64,000 nucleotides of DNA from UBA6059 sp965227155 (GTDB lineage Bacteria > Bacteroidota > Bacteroidia > Cytophagales > Cyclobacteriaceae): assembly GCA_965227155.1 (NCBI GenBank), contig OZ245731.1, positions 5,022,001-5,086,000 of the forward strand. The letters are read 5' to 3'. The position numbers were made by a program, and so were the translations under genes. The notes under the pieces were generated by a model. It was not told the origin of the DNA and made no database searches. It was given only the letters and a program-made list of their open reading frames with translations. Of the stretch, positions 33,482-41,747 are shown piece after piece (the stretch's first letter is position 1; each line of letters starts with the position of its first letter).

Positions 33482-34561
33482 CTAAACCAAACTTAGAACC
33501 TTACTTAAAGTCATACCAAGGTAGGCATCGAAATCTGACTTTTGGAAGTACAAAAATGAGCTCACAGGGAAAATAATGGGAAAGGAGTTTTCATCTCTAA
33601 TCCTCGTTTCAAATCTGTATTTTTCCAATTCCTTATCTAAACCAAGCTCCTGAATTAAGTGACGCATGCTTGACATGATGGGTTCATGTCCTTTATCCAA
33701 CAAGATCGCATACCTGTAAAACACATTGTTCGTTTCAGCTGGCAGACAAACATCCATCCTCCCAAGCGCTTCTGCATACCACCTGGCCACCTCCCTCCTC
33801 TTTTCATTCCAACCGTCGAGATAAGGCAGTTTCACATTGAGAATTGCAGCTTGAAGTTCATCCAGGCGGCTATTTCGGCCTTCATATACAAATGTTCCAT
33901 TGACTCTACCGTAATCCCGCTTGGCATGTAGCAGCTTAGCCCACTCATCATTATTAGTAACCAACCCGCCACCGTCACCCAGGCAACCGAGGTTTTTAGT
34001 AGGGTAAAAACTGAAAGTACCGATATCCCCAAAATTGCCAACATGCTTGCCTTCAATGAATAACCCATGCGCCTGTGCACAGTCCTCGATCAATCGCAGA
34101 TTATGTTTTTGGCAAAGCTCCAGAATACTCTCAAGAGGATTGTATTGACCAAATAGATGTACAGCAATGATAGCCTTAGTTTTAGAAGTTATAGCGGGCG
34201 CTACCTCCTCCTCGGTAATGTGAAATGTACCCGGATGTATATCCACAAACACAGGTGTAGCACCAACTCGCTTCACAGCTAGTGAACCTGAGATCCAACC
34301 AAATGCAGCGAGAATCACCTCATCACCTTCACCTACTCCAAGTACTTCAAGTGCCAGTTCCAATGCATCCGTACCATTGGCACACGTGATGCAGTGCTTT
34401 GCACCTGTGTAGCTAGCCCAATTCTGCTCAAACATGGAGACCTCTTCACCCAGGATATACTGACCTCTATGCATTGCGCGCTTTATGGCATCATCAATTT
34501 TATGCTGTATGGGTGCATGCAATGCATTCAGATCAACAAAAGGGATTTTTTTTCTATCCAT
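33482..34561 (-). CDS. DegT/DnrJ/EryC1/StrS-type sugar aminotransferase with aberrant C terminus
   Basis: 359 residues. PLP-dependent nucleotide-sugar aminotransferase: IPFVDLNALHAPI, HCITCANGTDALELALEVLGVG, IEDCAQAHGLF, Schiff-base lysine in FSFYPTKNLGCLGDGGG, and RLDELQAAIL. The C-terminal region is odd: the usual HYPxPxH segment is absent, and the protein stops at SKVLSLV, where relatives continue VLSLP(M/L)xP for another ~20-30 residues. A 13-base direct repeat brackets this diverged end. It lies ahead of pseB on the same strand, separated by a promoter box, and may supply another amino sugar for the surface glycan. Confidence 0.82.
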   Translation of the reverse strand: MDRKKIPFVDLNALHAPIQHKIDDAIKRAMHRGQYILGEEVSMFEQNWASYTGAKHCITCANGTDALELALEVLGVGEGDEVILAAFGWISGSLAVKRVGATPVFVDIHPGTFHITEEEVAPAITSKTKAIIAVHLFGQYNPLESILELCQKHNLRLIEDCAQAHGLFIEGKHVGNFGDIGTFSFYPTKNLGCLGDGGGLVTNNDEWAKLLHAKRDYGRVNGTFVYEGRNSRLDELQAAILNVKLPYLDGWNEKRREVARWYAEALGRMDVCLPAETNNVFYRYAILLDKGHEPIMSSMRHLIQELGLDKELEKYRFETRIRDENSFPIIFPVSSFLYFQKSDFDAYLGMTLSKVLSLV

Positions 34562-34684
34562 TGTTACGCAAACGTTAGCAAAGCTCGCATCTTTTTATTG
34601 TAACTCAAATTTTATGTAATATTGAAAACCTACAGCCTACGCTTGTCAAAAAGGTTGTATTTTCGCGTCGAAAATTAAGAATCC

Positions 34685-35662
34685 ATGAAGAAAATAGCTG
34701 TTTTTACTTCAGGTGGAGATGCTCCCGGCATGAACGCTTGTATCCGCTCCGTAGTGAGGAGTGCACTCTACTTAAATATTGAGGTCTATGGCATCAAATA
34801 TGGCTACAATGGAATGATAGATGGCGACATCTACAAAATGAAATCCTACTCCGTAAGCAATATTGTACAAAGGGGTGGCACCATCCTTAAGAGTGCTCGA
34901 AGCAAGGCCTTTATGACTAAAGAAGGCCGAAAAAAGGCTTATGAGCAACTTAAGCAGCGAGGTATAGAAGGCATCATCGCTATTGGTGGTGATGGTACTT
35001 TTACTGGCGCAAATATTTTCTTCGAGGAATACGGCATACCAACAGTAGGCTGCCCCGGCACCATTGATAATGACCTTTACGGCTCTGACTTTACTATCGG
35101 CTTTGATACGGCTGTGAATACGGCTCTTGATGCCATAGACAAAATCAGGGATACTGCAGCTTCCCATGATCGGGTTTTCTTCGTGGAGGTAATGGGCAGG
35201 CATTCTGGCTATATTGCAGTGCAATGCGGTATTGGTGGTGGTGCCGAAATGGTAATGGTACCGGAAACTTCTACTACAATCGATGATGTAATCCGCACCC
35301 TCAATTCAGGTAGAGATCGTCACAAAACCTCTTCAATTGTAGTGGTAGCTGAAGGCGATGAACAGGGAGATGCACATGAAATTGCCGCTAAGGTGCAAAA
35401 GCAATTAGGCGATAATGATTTGGATATCCGTGTATCAACTTTGGGCCACATCCAAAGAGGTGGAAGCCCCACCGCTTTTGACAGAATATTGGCTTCCAGA
35501 TTGGGCATGGCTGCTGTAGAAGGATTGATCAACAGGCAACAAAATGTGATGGTGGGTATCGTAGACAACAAGGTGGTGTATACCAGCTTCAAATTGGCTA
35601 TATCCAAATCAAAACCTTTGGAGCAGGACCTAATCAAATTGGTTGAGGTGATGAGTGTGTAG
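34685..35662 (+). CDS. pfkA: ATP-dependent 6-phosphofructokinase
   Basis: 325 residues, the length of the bacterial PfkA group. It phosphorylates fructose 6-phosphate in glycolysis. Motifs seen: TSGGDAPGMNACIRSVVR, GGDGTFTGA (ATP site), PGTIDNDLYGSDFTIGFDTA with the catalytic aspartate, VMGRHSGYIA, and VSTLGHIQRGGSPTAFDR. It stands alone, divergent from the DegT gene and convergent with miaA. The other committed glycolytic enzyme, pyruvate kinase, is also in the window (43290-44729). Confidence 0.96.
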   Translation: MKKIAVFTSGGDAPGMNACIRSVVRSALYLNIEVYGIKYGYNGMIDGDIYKMKSYSVSNIVQRGGTILKSARSKAFMTKEGRKKAYEQLKQRGIEGIIAIGGDGTFTGANIFFEEYGIPTVGCPGTIDNDLYGSDFTIGFDTAVNTALDAIDKIRDTAASHDRVFFVEVMGRHSGYIAVQCGIGGGAEMVMVPETSTTIDDVIRTLNSGRDRHKTSSIVVVAEGDEQGDAHEIAAKVQKQLGDNDLDIRVSTLGHIQRGGSPTAFDRILASRLGMAAVEGLINRQQNVMVGIVDNKVVYTSFKLAISKSKPLEQDLIKLVEVMSV

Positions 35663-35759
35663 AGTTTCGCTTACTCTTTTGCTTGCATCTACTGGCCATA
35701 CCTATTTAATAAACGGACTAATGGACTGTAAGGACACAACTTATAAAAATGGTAAAACA

Positions 35760-36698
35760 TTAGATGTTGAGGCTGCTTTCCAGATAGCTTATCACAGCGG
35801 ATTCCTCTGGCACTTCAAACCAATGAGTTTTATCATCTTTTTTGAACCAGGTAAGCTGGCGCTTAGCATACCTTCTGCTATTGCGTTTTAATAAGCGAAC
35901 AGCCTCAGCTTCATCATATTTCGCATCAAAAAAATCAAAAATTTCCTGGTAGCCTACGGTTTGAAGCGCCTTTAATCCCTTAAAAGGGTATAATTTCCGG
36001 GCTTCCTCAAATAGTCCTTCATTTATCATATGATCCATTCTTTCGTCGATACGTTTATAAAGCATATCTCTCGATGGATTCAAGCCTATCTTGATGATCT
36101 TGAAATCTCTTTTTTTAGGCGATGAAGTTCTAAAAGAAGAAAAAGGCCGCCCGGTAGCACGTATCACTTCCAGCGCTCTGATTATTCTATGTGGATTCTT
36201 TTGATCCACCTGATTGAAATAGGTAGGATCATGCTCTGCCAACTCCTCCAAAAGTGGTTCCAGCCCCTTTTGATCATGGAGACTGATCAACTTCTCTCTT
36301 ATTTGCACATCATGCTCAGGCATATCGTCCAACCCCTCACATACGGCCTTTACGAAGAGCCCCGACCCTCCTGCCATTACCACAATTGATTGCCGAGAGA
36401 AAAGATCATTCAGCTTTTTAAGTACATCGTTTTCAAACTGAGCTACATCATAAGGCTCTTGAATTGAAAGAGAATTGATGAAATGATGTGGCACCAGTTC
36501 CAACTCTTCAGGTGTAGGTTTGGCTGTTCCTATCTCCATTTCCTTGTAAAACTGCCTTGAATCAGCCGAAATAATCTCCGCACCAAAGTGTTGTGCCACT
36601 TTGATAGCCAGGTTGGTTTTACCAGAAGCTGTAGGCCCTACAATAACGATTAAAATAGGGTCAGAAGAATTGGCTTTCTTAATTCCACTGTGCTTCAA
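35760..36698 (-). CDS. miaA: tRNA dimethylallyltransferase MiaA
   Basis: 312 residues. It transfers the dimethylallyl group to A37 of tRNAs reading UNN codons, providing the substrate of MiaB (5024-6484). Seen: P-loop IVIVGPTASGKTNLAIKVA, ISADSRQFYKEMEIGTAKPT, GGSGLFVKAVCEG, NPHRIIRALEVIRATG, and LKRNSRRYAKRQLTWFKKD. The ATG at 36698 faces the large histidine-kinase gene head-to-head, 30 bases away. Confidence 0.96.
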   Translation of the reverse strand: MKHSGIKKANSSDPILIVIVGPTASGKTNLAIKVAQHFGAEIISADSRQFYKEMEIGTAKPTPEELELVPHHFINSLSIQEPYDVAQFENDVLKKLNDLFSRQSIVVMAGGSGLFVKAVCEGLDDMPEHDVQIREKLISLHDQKGLEPLLEELAEHDPTYFNQVDQKNPHRIIRALEVIRATGRPFSSFRTSSPKKRDFKIIKIGLNPSRDMLYKRIDERMDHMINEGLFEEARKLYPFKGLKALQTVGYQEIFDFFDAKYDEAEAVRLLKRNSRRYAKRQLTWFKKDDKTHWFEVPEESAVISYLESSLNI

Positions 36699-36728
36699 AG
36701 TTCTTATCTTTATTATTCAGCAAAAATT

Positions 36729-39700
36729 ATGGCGGTAGCAGATTCTCAAATCACCAGTAAATCTAAAAAGAGAAAACCATTTCCCTACGCTCAGGAGATA
36801 TTACATCATTCGTTGCAAAACTCGCATTTGATTGTATTTTCCATAGATAAGGAAGGTAATATCGGCTATTGCAATGAGGGTGCAGCCATTAACCTTAAGA
36901 AGACTTCCCAGACATTGTTGGAAGAAAACATATTCTCCATTTTTGAATTCGATCTGGACAGGGAGACATTCCTCAGCAGGTACAATGATAACCAGTCCTT
37001 TGAAGCACGAACAGCAAAGCCATCATGGCCTAAACTTACAGTAAGGTTCGATACTGTATACCACCAGGATTCCAATAATGATTATACCGGTATTACCCTG
37101 ATCGGGGAAAATATCACTGAAAAGCAATCGGTAGCAAAGGCACTTGCCAGAACCAATGCCCAGCTCAAGGAGATATTCGACAATGCCAATGACCTGATCA
37201 TGGTATTTACTGCATTGGGAGATTTGAAGTTTATCAATGAAGCCTGGAAGAATCGCCTGGGTTATGATGAAGAAGATGTAAAAACACTGAAACTCAAAGA
37301 TGTAATACACCCCGATGTACTTAAAAAAACCGGGGAAACGCTGCGGAAAATAGAGCAGCGCCAACCCATCAACAGGTTTGAAACGGTCCTTTTATCCAAA
37401 TATGGCAAAAAGATATATGTCACAGGAAATATCAATTGTACTACACAGAAAAATGAACCCACAGAATTCAGGGCAGTACTTTTTGATATTACTGAGAGAA
37501 TTAGGGCTGAAAGGGCACAAAGCCTTTATTATAAAATAGCCAATCTAACCATCAGAAGTGCTAACCTCGAAATCCTTTACAGTAAGGTTTACCAGGTGCT
37601 GTCAGAAGTACTTGGTGTAAAAAACATGGTGGTTACCTTAAAGCTTCAAAAGAATGAGCTGGAATTTCCCTACCAGCGCAATGAGTATAACGAAGATGTT
37701 GATATTGAGGCACAGGAGAAAATTGCCCATTTGTTGGCTCATTATACATTTGAAAGAAAAAAGCCCCTGATCATTTATGATGATGGTATCAGAAAAATCG
37801 CTGAAACCAAGAAAGTAGATATCAAGGGCGTAATTCCGAAAATCTGGATGGGTGTATTGATTCAGTCCGAAAATAAGGATATCGGAGTGATCAGTATCTA
37901 TTCATATGACCAACGACAGTCTTATAATTTCAAAGATCTTGAATTGTTGGATTTTATCGCGAGCCAGGTGTCATTGGCCATAGAGCGAAAATGGAATGAA
38001 ACAAAAATCAAGAGTCAAGGTGCAAGGATCAAGGCTATTTTTGAGAGCAGTACCCACCAAATCTGGTCACTAGACAAAGACCTTAGGTTTACCAGCTTCA
38101 ATCAAAATTATGCTGATGCATTGCGGCAATATTATGATGTAATGCCCAAGTTGGGTGTGAAACTGGAAGATCTACCACTTAAAAACTTCAAGACAAAAAA
38201 TAAAAGGCTTTGGAAGCAGCGCTACCAGCGTACCATGGCCGGAGAGATCATCAATTTTCAAACGGCGATCATTGACCTCAACGGTAAAAAAATCTGGCGC
38301 GATGTTTACCTAAACCCTATTTATCTGCCCGATGGCAGCATTGAAGAGATTTCAGCTATTTCTCATGACATCACTGAGAAAAAAGTTGCAGACGAGGCAC
38401 TCCAGGAAAGTGAAGAAAAGTTCAGAAATATCTTTGAGTCATTCCAGGATATTTACTTCCGCTGCGACATGAAGGGCACTATTACCATGGTAAGCCCTTC
38501 TGTAGAAGAGTTGCTAGGGGTGAAACCAAAAAATGTGATTGGACATCCCATCAATAAGTTTTTTGAGTCAGACATCTACAATGCACAACTTCTTCGAAAG
38601 CTACTAAAGAGCAAGAAAATTCGAAATTTCGATGCGAAAAGCAAATCTATTCAGGGGGAGGAAATTCGGTTTCTGTGCAATGTAAGGTTAATCGAAAAAA
38701 GAGGTAAACCGGTAGCACTTGAAGGTGTAGCCCGAGATGTAACCCAGCTGAAGGAAGCCAATGAAGAGCTTCTTAAAGCAAAAGAACTGGCAGAAAGAAG
38801 TCTCAAAATAAAAGAGCGGTTTCTGGCTAATATGAGTCATGAGATCAGAACACCGATGAACGGGATCATCGGTATGATTGACCTGATTGCCAGCACACGG
38901 CTCAACAAAGAACAGCTGGAATACATCAAAACCATCAAAAAGTCATCCGAAACACTGCTCAATATCCTCAATGATATACTTGACCTCTCCAAGATTGAGG
39001 CTGGAAAAATGCAGCTTAGGAAGTCACCGGTCAGCCTATCCAAAATGATTGAAAAACTGTATGAGCTTTACTCACAGCAGGCTCATATAAACAATACAAG
39101 TCTCTATTACCATGTGGACAAAAACATCCCTGCATTACTTATGGTGGATGAGACAAGACTTTTGCAGGTGCTCTCTAACCTCACCAATAATGCAATTAAA
39201 TTCTCAGACGGAAAAGGCAATATCAATATCAGCTTAAGGGTTATCGATCAAAAAAATAGTCAGTTTAAAATAAAGGCTGAGGTCAAAGATGCAGGCATAG
39301 GCATATCCAAAGAAAATATTGAGCGACTATTCAATAGCTTCAGCCAAATTGATAATTCTCAAAGTAAAACCTATGGAGGCACAGGACTGGGTCTTGCTAT
39401 CTCCAAAGAATTAGTGAAATCAATGGGTGGGAAAATTGGTGTGGTGAGCACGCCCGGTTTAGGAAGCACATTCTGGTTTACGTTTTCCTGTGCAGAACCG
39501 GATAGTGAGACACTTAAGCAATTACAAACCACTGAGGAGCCTTCCCTTTCCAGGCAGTTTCTCAAAAAGCAGCCGGTAATCTTATTGGTAGATGATAATG
39601 CGATCAATCGAAAGGTAGCGAGCCAAATTTTAGCTAAATCCGGTTGCAAAGTTGATAATGCTGAAAATGGCGCTGAGGCTATCAAAAAAGCAGCCGAAAA

Positions 39701-40322
39701 ATCCTATGATCTTATCTTCATGGACATACAAATGCCGGGCATGGATGGAGTACAGGCTGCCAATGAAATAAAAAAAGCTTTAAAATCAGAAACGCCACCG
39801 ATTGTAGCAATGACAGCTTACAGCATGGAGGAGGATCGCTCCAAATTTCTCAACCAGGGCATGGACGATTACCTGGCCAAACCCATTAAGGCCATCACAT
39901 TGGTCGATAAAGTAAAAGATTGGATTCATTTTGAGCCAAAAACGGTGAAATCTGATGTGCTGGCAGAAGTATCGGAGGACCTTATCATCAATCAGAATAC
40001 ATTGAACCAACTATTTAAATATGGTGGTGAAGAACTCATACAGTCCGTACTTGAGGAATTCGATGAGGAAACTGAATCACTACTAAAAGAAGCTGAAAAG
40101 GCAATACAAACAAAAAATTATGAAATAGTAAGATCCAATTTGCATACAGTAAAAGGGAATGCAGGCACTTTCGGGGTTGAAAAGCTGGCGAAATGCGCCA
40201 CTAATCTTGAAAAAAAATTAAAGGAAAAAAATTATAAATTCGTAGAGCGAAATTTTAAAGATATTACTTCCTGTTTCGAAGAGTTTAAAGCCAATTATAA
40301 AAATATCATCACTAAACAGTAG
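36729..40322 (+). CDS. hybrid sensor histidine kinase with PAS/GAF array, receiver and HPt domain
   Basis: 1197 residues from the ATG at 36729; an earlier GTG at 36690 lies inside miaA. Domain order: PAS-like segments (~20-130 and ~135-260), GAF (~265-425), two more PAS (~430-560 and ~565-685), HisKA with H704 (NMSHEIRTPMNGIIG), HATPase (NNAIKFS, DAGIGIS, GGTGLGLAIS), receiver with phospho-acceptor D999 (IFMDIQMPGMDG), and a C-terminal HPt domain with H1139 (LHTVKGNAGTFG). No membrane segments are apparent, so it should sense a cytosolic signal. A complete His-Asp-His relay in one chain, followed by the lone receiver gene 24 bases downstream, suggests the receiver is its output. Confidence 0.92.
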   Translation: MAVADSQITSKSKKRKPFPYAQEILHHSLQNSHLIVFSIDKEGNIGYCNEGAAINLKKTSQTLLEENIFSIFEFDLDRETFLSRYNDNQSFEARTAKPSWPKLTVRFDTVYHQDSNNDYTGITLIGENITEKQSVAKALARTNAQLKEIFDNANDLIMVFTALGDLKFINEAWKNRLGYDEEDVKTLKLKDVIHPDVLKKTGETLRKIEQRQPINRFETVLLSKYGKKIYVTGNINCTTQKNEPTEFRAVLFDITERIRAERAQSLYYKIANLTIRSANLEILYSKVYQVLSEVLGVKNMVVTLKLQKNELEFPYQRNEYNEDVDIEAQEKIAHLLAHYTFERKKPLIIYDDGIRKIAETKKVDIKGVIPKIWMGVLIQSENKDIGVISIYSYDQRQSYNFKDLELLDFIASQVSLAIERKWNETKIKSQGARIKAIFESSTHQIWSLDKDLRFTSFNQNYADALRQYYDVMPKLGVKLEDLPLKNFKTKNKRLWKQRYQRTMAGEIINFQTAIIDLNGKKIWRDVYLNPIYLPDGSIEEISAISHDITEKKVADEALQESEEKFRNIFESFQDIYFRCDMKGTITMVSPSVEELLGVKPKNVIGHPINKFFESDIYNAQLLRKLLKSKKIRNFDAKSKSIQGEEIRFLCNVRLIEKRGKPVALEGVARDVTQLKEANEELLKAKELAERSLKIKERFLANMSHEIRTPMNGIIGMIDLIASTRLNKEQLEYIKTIKKSSETLLNILNDILDLSKIEAGKMQLRKSPVSLSKMIEKLYELYSQQAHINNTSLYYHVDKNIPALLMVDETRLLQVLSNLTNNAIKFSDGKGNINISLRVIDQKNSQFKIKAEVKDAGIGISKENIERLFNSFSQIDNSQSKTYGGTGLGLAISKELVKSMGGKIGVVSTPGLGSTFWFTFSCAEPDSETLKQLQTTEEPSLSRQFLKKQPVILLVDDNAINRKVASQILAKSGCKVDNAENGAEAIKKAAEKSYDLIFMDIQMPGMDGVQAANEIKKALKSETPPIVAMTAYSMEEDRSKFLNQGMDDYLAKPIKAITLVDKVKDWIHFEPKTVKSDVLAEVSEDLIINQNTLNQLFKYGGEELIQSVLEEFDEETESLLKEAEKAIQTKNYEIVRSNLHTVKGNAGTFGVEKLAKCATNLEKKLKEKNYKFVERNFKDITSCFEEFKANYKNIITKQ

Positions 40323-40346
40323 CTTAATTACCTAAACCCTGTATCC

Positions 40347-40724
40347 ATGAAAAAAATATTAGTTGCCGAGGATAGTTCTGTTATCCAGAATCTCACAAAA
40401 CGAATATTGCAAAATCAAAACTATCAGATAGAATCGGCTAAAAATGGCAAAAAAGTACTGGATGCAGTAAACAAATCTAATTTTGATCTGATTCTAATGG
40501 ATATAAATATGCCTGTGATGGATGGTATCGCCTGTACAAAAGCTATTAGGGCTCTTGAGGATGAATCCAAAAAAAATGTACCTATCATCGCCATTACGGG
40601 GAATGCACAAAATATGTCCCTTGCCGATTTTAAATCAGCTGGAATGAATGACTTCCTCCCAAAACCACTCAATTTTGATGCTTTGGTGGAAGCAGTTAAT
40701 AAACACATCAAAAATGACAATTAA
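40347..40724 (+). CDS. single-domain response regulator
   Basis: 125 residues, a receiver domain only: KKILVAEDSSVIQNLTKRIL, phospho-acceptor in LILMDINMPVMDG, threonine in IIAITGNAQ and lysine in FLPKPLNFD. There is no output domain, so it acts by protein contact, like CheY or Spo0F. Its position after the hybrid kinase with a terminal HPt makes it the probable phosphoryl acceptor. The next small gene starts within its last 11 bases. Confidence 0.92.
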   Translation: MKKILVAEDSSVIQNLTKRILQNQNYQIESAKNGKKVLDAVNKSNFDLILMDINMPVMDGIACTKAIRALEDESKKNVPIIAITGNAQNMSLADFKSAGMNDFLPKPLNFDALVEAVNKHIKNDN

Positions 40725-40989
40725 GTATACCAAGCATTTTTTAAACAGACTGGAAGATCTTTTTGCTGAATCCTCCTATACGCTGAGGTATGAAAGAGGT
40801 AATTTTCAATCTGGCTATTGTATATTGAGAGATACTAAAATTGCGATTGTCAATAAATATTTTCCTATCGATGGGAAAATCAATGCGTTGCTTGATATCC
40901 TGAAATCCATTGAAATTGATGAGCAGCATCTTAGTGACAAGAATAAATCCTTCTATTACGAATTGCAGCAAACCTCACTAGAGATTTGA
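40714..40989 (+). CDS. small conserved hypothetical protein
   Basis: 91 residues from the ATG at 40714 (MTIKYTKHFLNRLEDLFAESSYTLRYERGNFQSGYCIL). It is soluble, with alternating strands and helices: RDTKIAIVNKYFPIDGKINALLDILKSI and a helical end. I do not recognise a named family. It overlaps the receiver gene upstream and the PhnP-like gene downstream (TTGA), so it is cotranslated with both. Confidence 0.7.
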   Translation: MTIKYTKHFLNRLEDLFAESSYTLRYERGNFQSGYCILRDTKIAIVNKYFPIDGKINALLDILKSIEIDEQHLSDKNKSFYYELQQTSLEI

Positions 40990-41747
40990 AAATTACATTT
41001 CTTGGCACCGGTACTTCACAGGGGGTTCCTGTCATCGCTTGTGATTGCGAGGTTTGCAGGTCTATTGACTACCGTGATAAACGCCTGCGCACTTCTATCC
41101 ACATCCAGACAGAAGGTAAAAGTATTGTGGTAGATACTGGTCCGGATTTCAGACAACAAATGTTGAGAGAGCGCATCAAATGGCTCGATGCTGTTGTTTT
41201 CACCCATGAGCACAAAGACCATACAGCTGGGATGGATGATGTACGCTCCTTTAATTTCAAGCAGCAAATGGATATGCCCATTTATGCCAGAAAAAATGTT
41301 ATTGAACAGCTAAAACAGGAGTTTTCTTACATATTCGCAGAAAAAAAATACCCCGGTGTACCCCGTATCAAAACCAATGAAATCAACGGTGGCACTTTTG
41401 ACGTGGAGGGTGTAGAATTCACACCAGTGGAGGTCATGCACTACAAACTGCCAGTTTATGGCTTCAGAATTGGCGATTTTTCTTACATCACAGATGCTAA
41501 TTATATCAGTGAAACTGAAAAAGAAAAAATCAAAGGCACCAAAGTCCTTGTTTTAAATGCCCTTCAAAAAACTGAACATATCTCCCATTTTACACTTGAT
41601 GAGGCTGTAGACCTGGCCAAAGAGATTGACGCAGAAAACACATACTTCACGCATATTAGCCATAAACTGGGTCGCCATAATGACATCAATCAGGAGTTAC
41701 CTCCAGGCATTCAGCTGGCTTACGATGGACTCAAACTCGAGCTCTGA
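40986..41747 (+). CDS. PhnP-like metallo-beta-lactamase-fold phosphodiesterase
   Basis: 253 residues with a TTG start overlapping the preceding stop. It begins with FLGTGTSQGVPVIACDCEVCRS, the PhnP-group signature with zinc-binding cysteines. The metal motif HxHxDH is FTHEHKDHTAGMDD, and further ligands sit in SYITDANYIS and THISHKLGRH. Relatives cleave cyclic phosphodiesters such as phosphoribosyl 1,2-cyclic phosphate. No phn genes are nearby, so the physiological substrate is unknown. The rqcH gene overlaps its stop (TGATG). Confidence 0.85.
   Translation: MKITFLGTGTSQGVPVIACDCEVCRSIDYRDKRLRTSIHIQTEGKSIVVDTGPDFRQQMLRERIKWLDAVVFTHEHKDHTAGMDDVRSFNFKQQMDMPIYARKNVIEQLKQEFSYIFAEKKYPGVPRIKTNEINGGTFDVEGVEFTPVEVMHYKLPVYGFRIGDFSYITDANYISETEKEKIKGTKVLVLNALQKTEHISHFTLDEAVDLAKEIDAENTYFTHISHKLGRHNDINQELPPGIQLAYDGLKLEL

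Noticed and set aside
33482..33645. Simple frameshift as cause of the odd DegT C terminus
   Set aside because: Neither of the other two frames over this stretch restores the family's HYPxPxH or VLSLPxxP segments.
34772..35224. 150-codon minus-strand open frame inside pfkA
   Set aside because: Fully covered by the clearly identified pfkA gene on the other strand; no motif.
36690..36728. Upstream GTG start of the hybrid histidine kinase
   Set aside because: It lies within the miaA start region and adds non-conserved residues; the ATG at 36729 is preferred.
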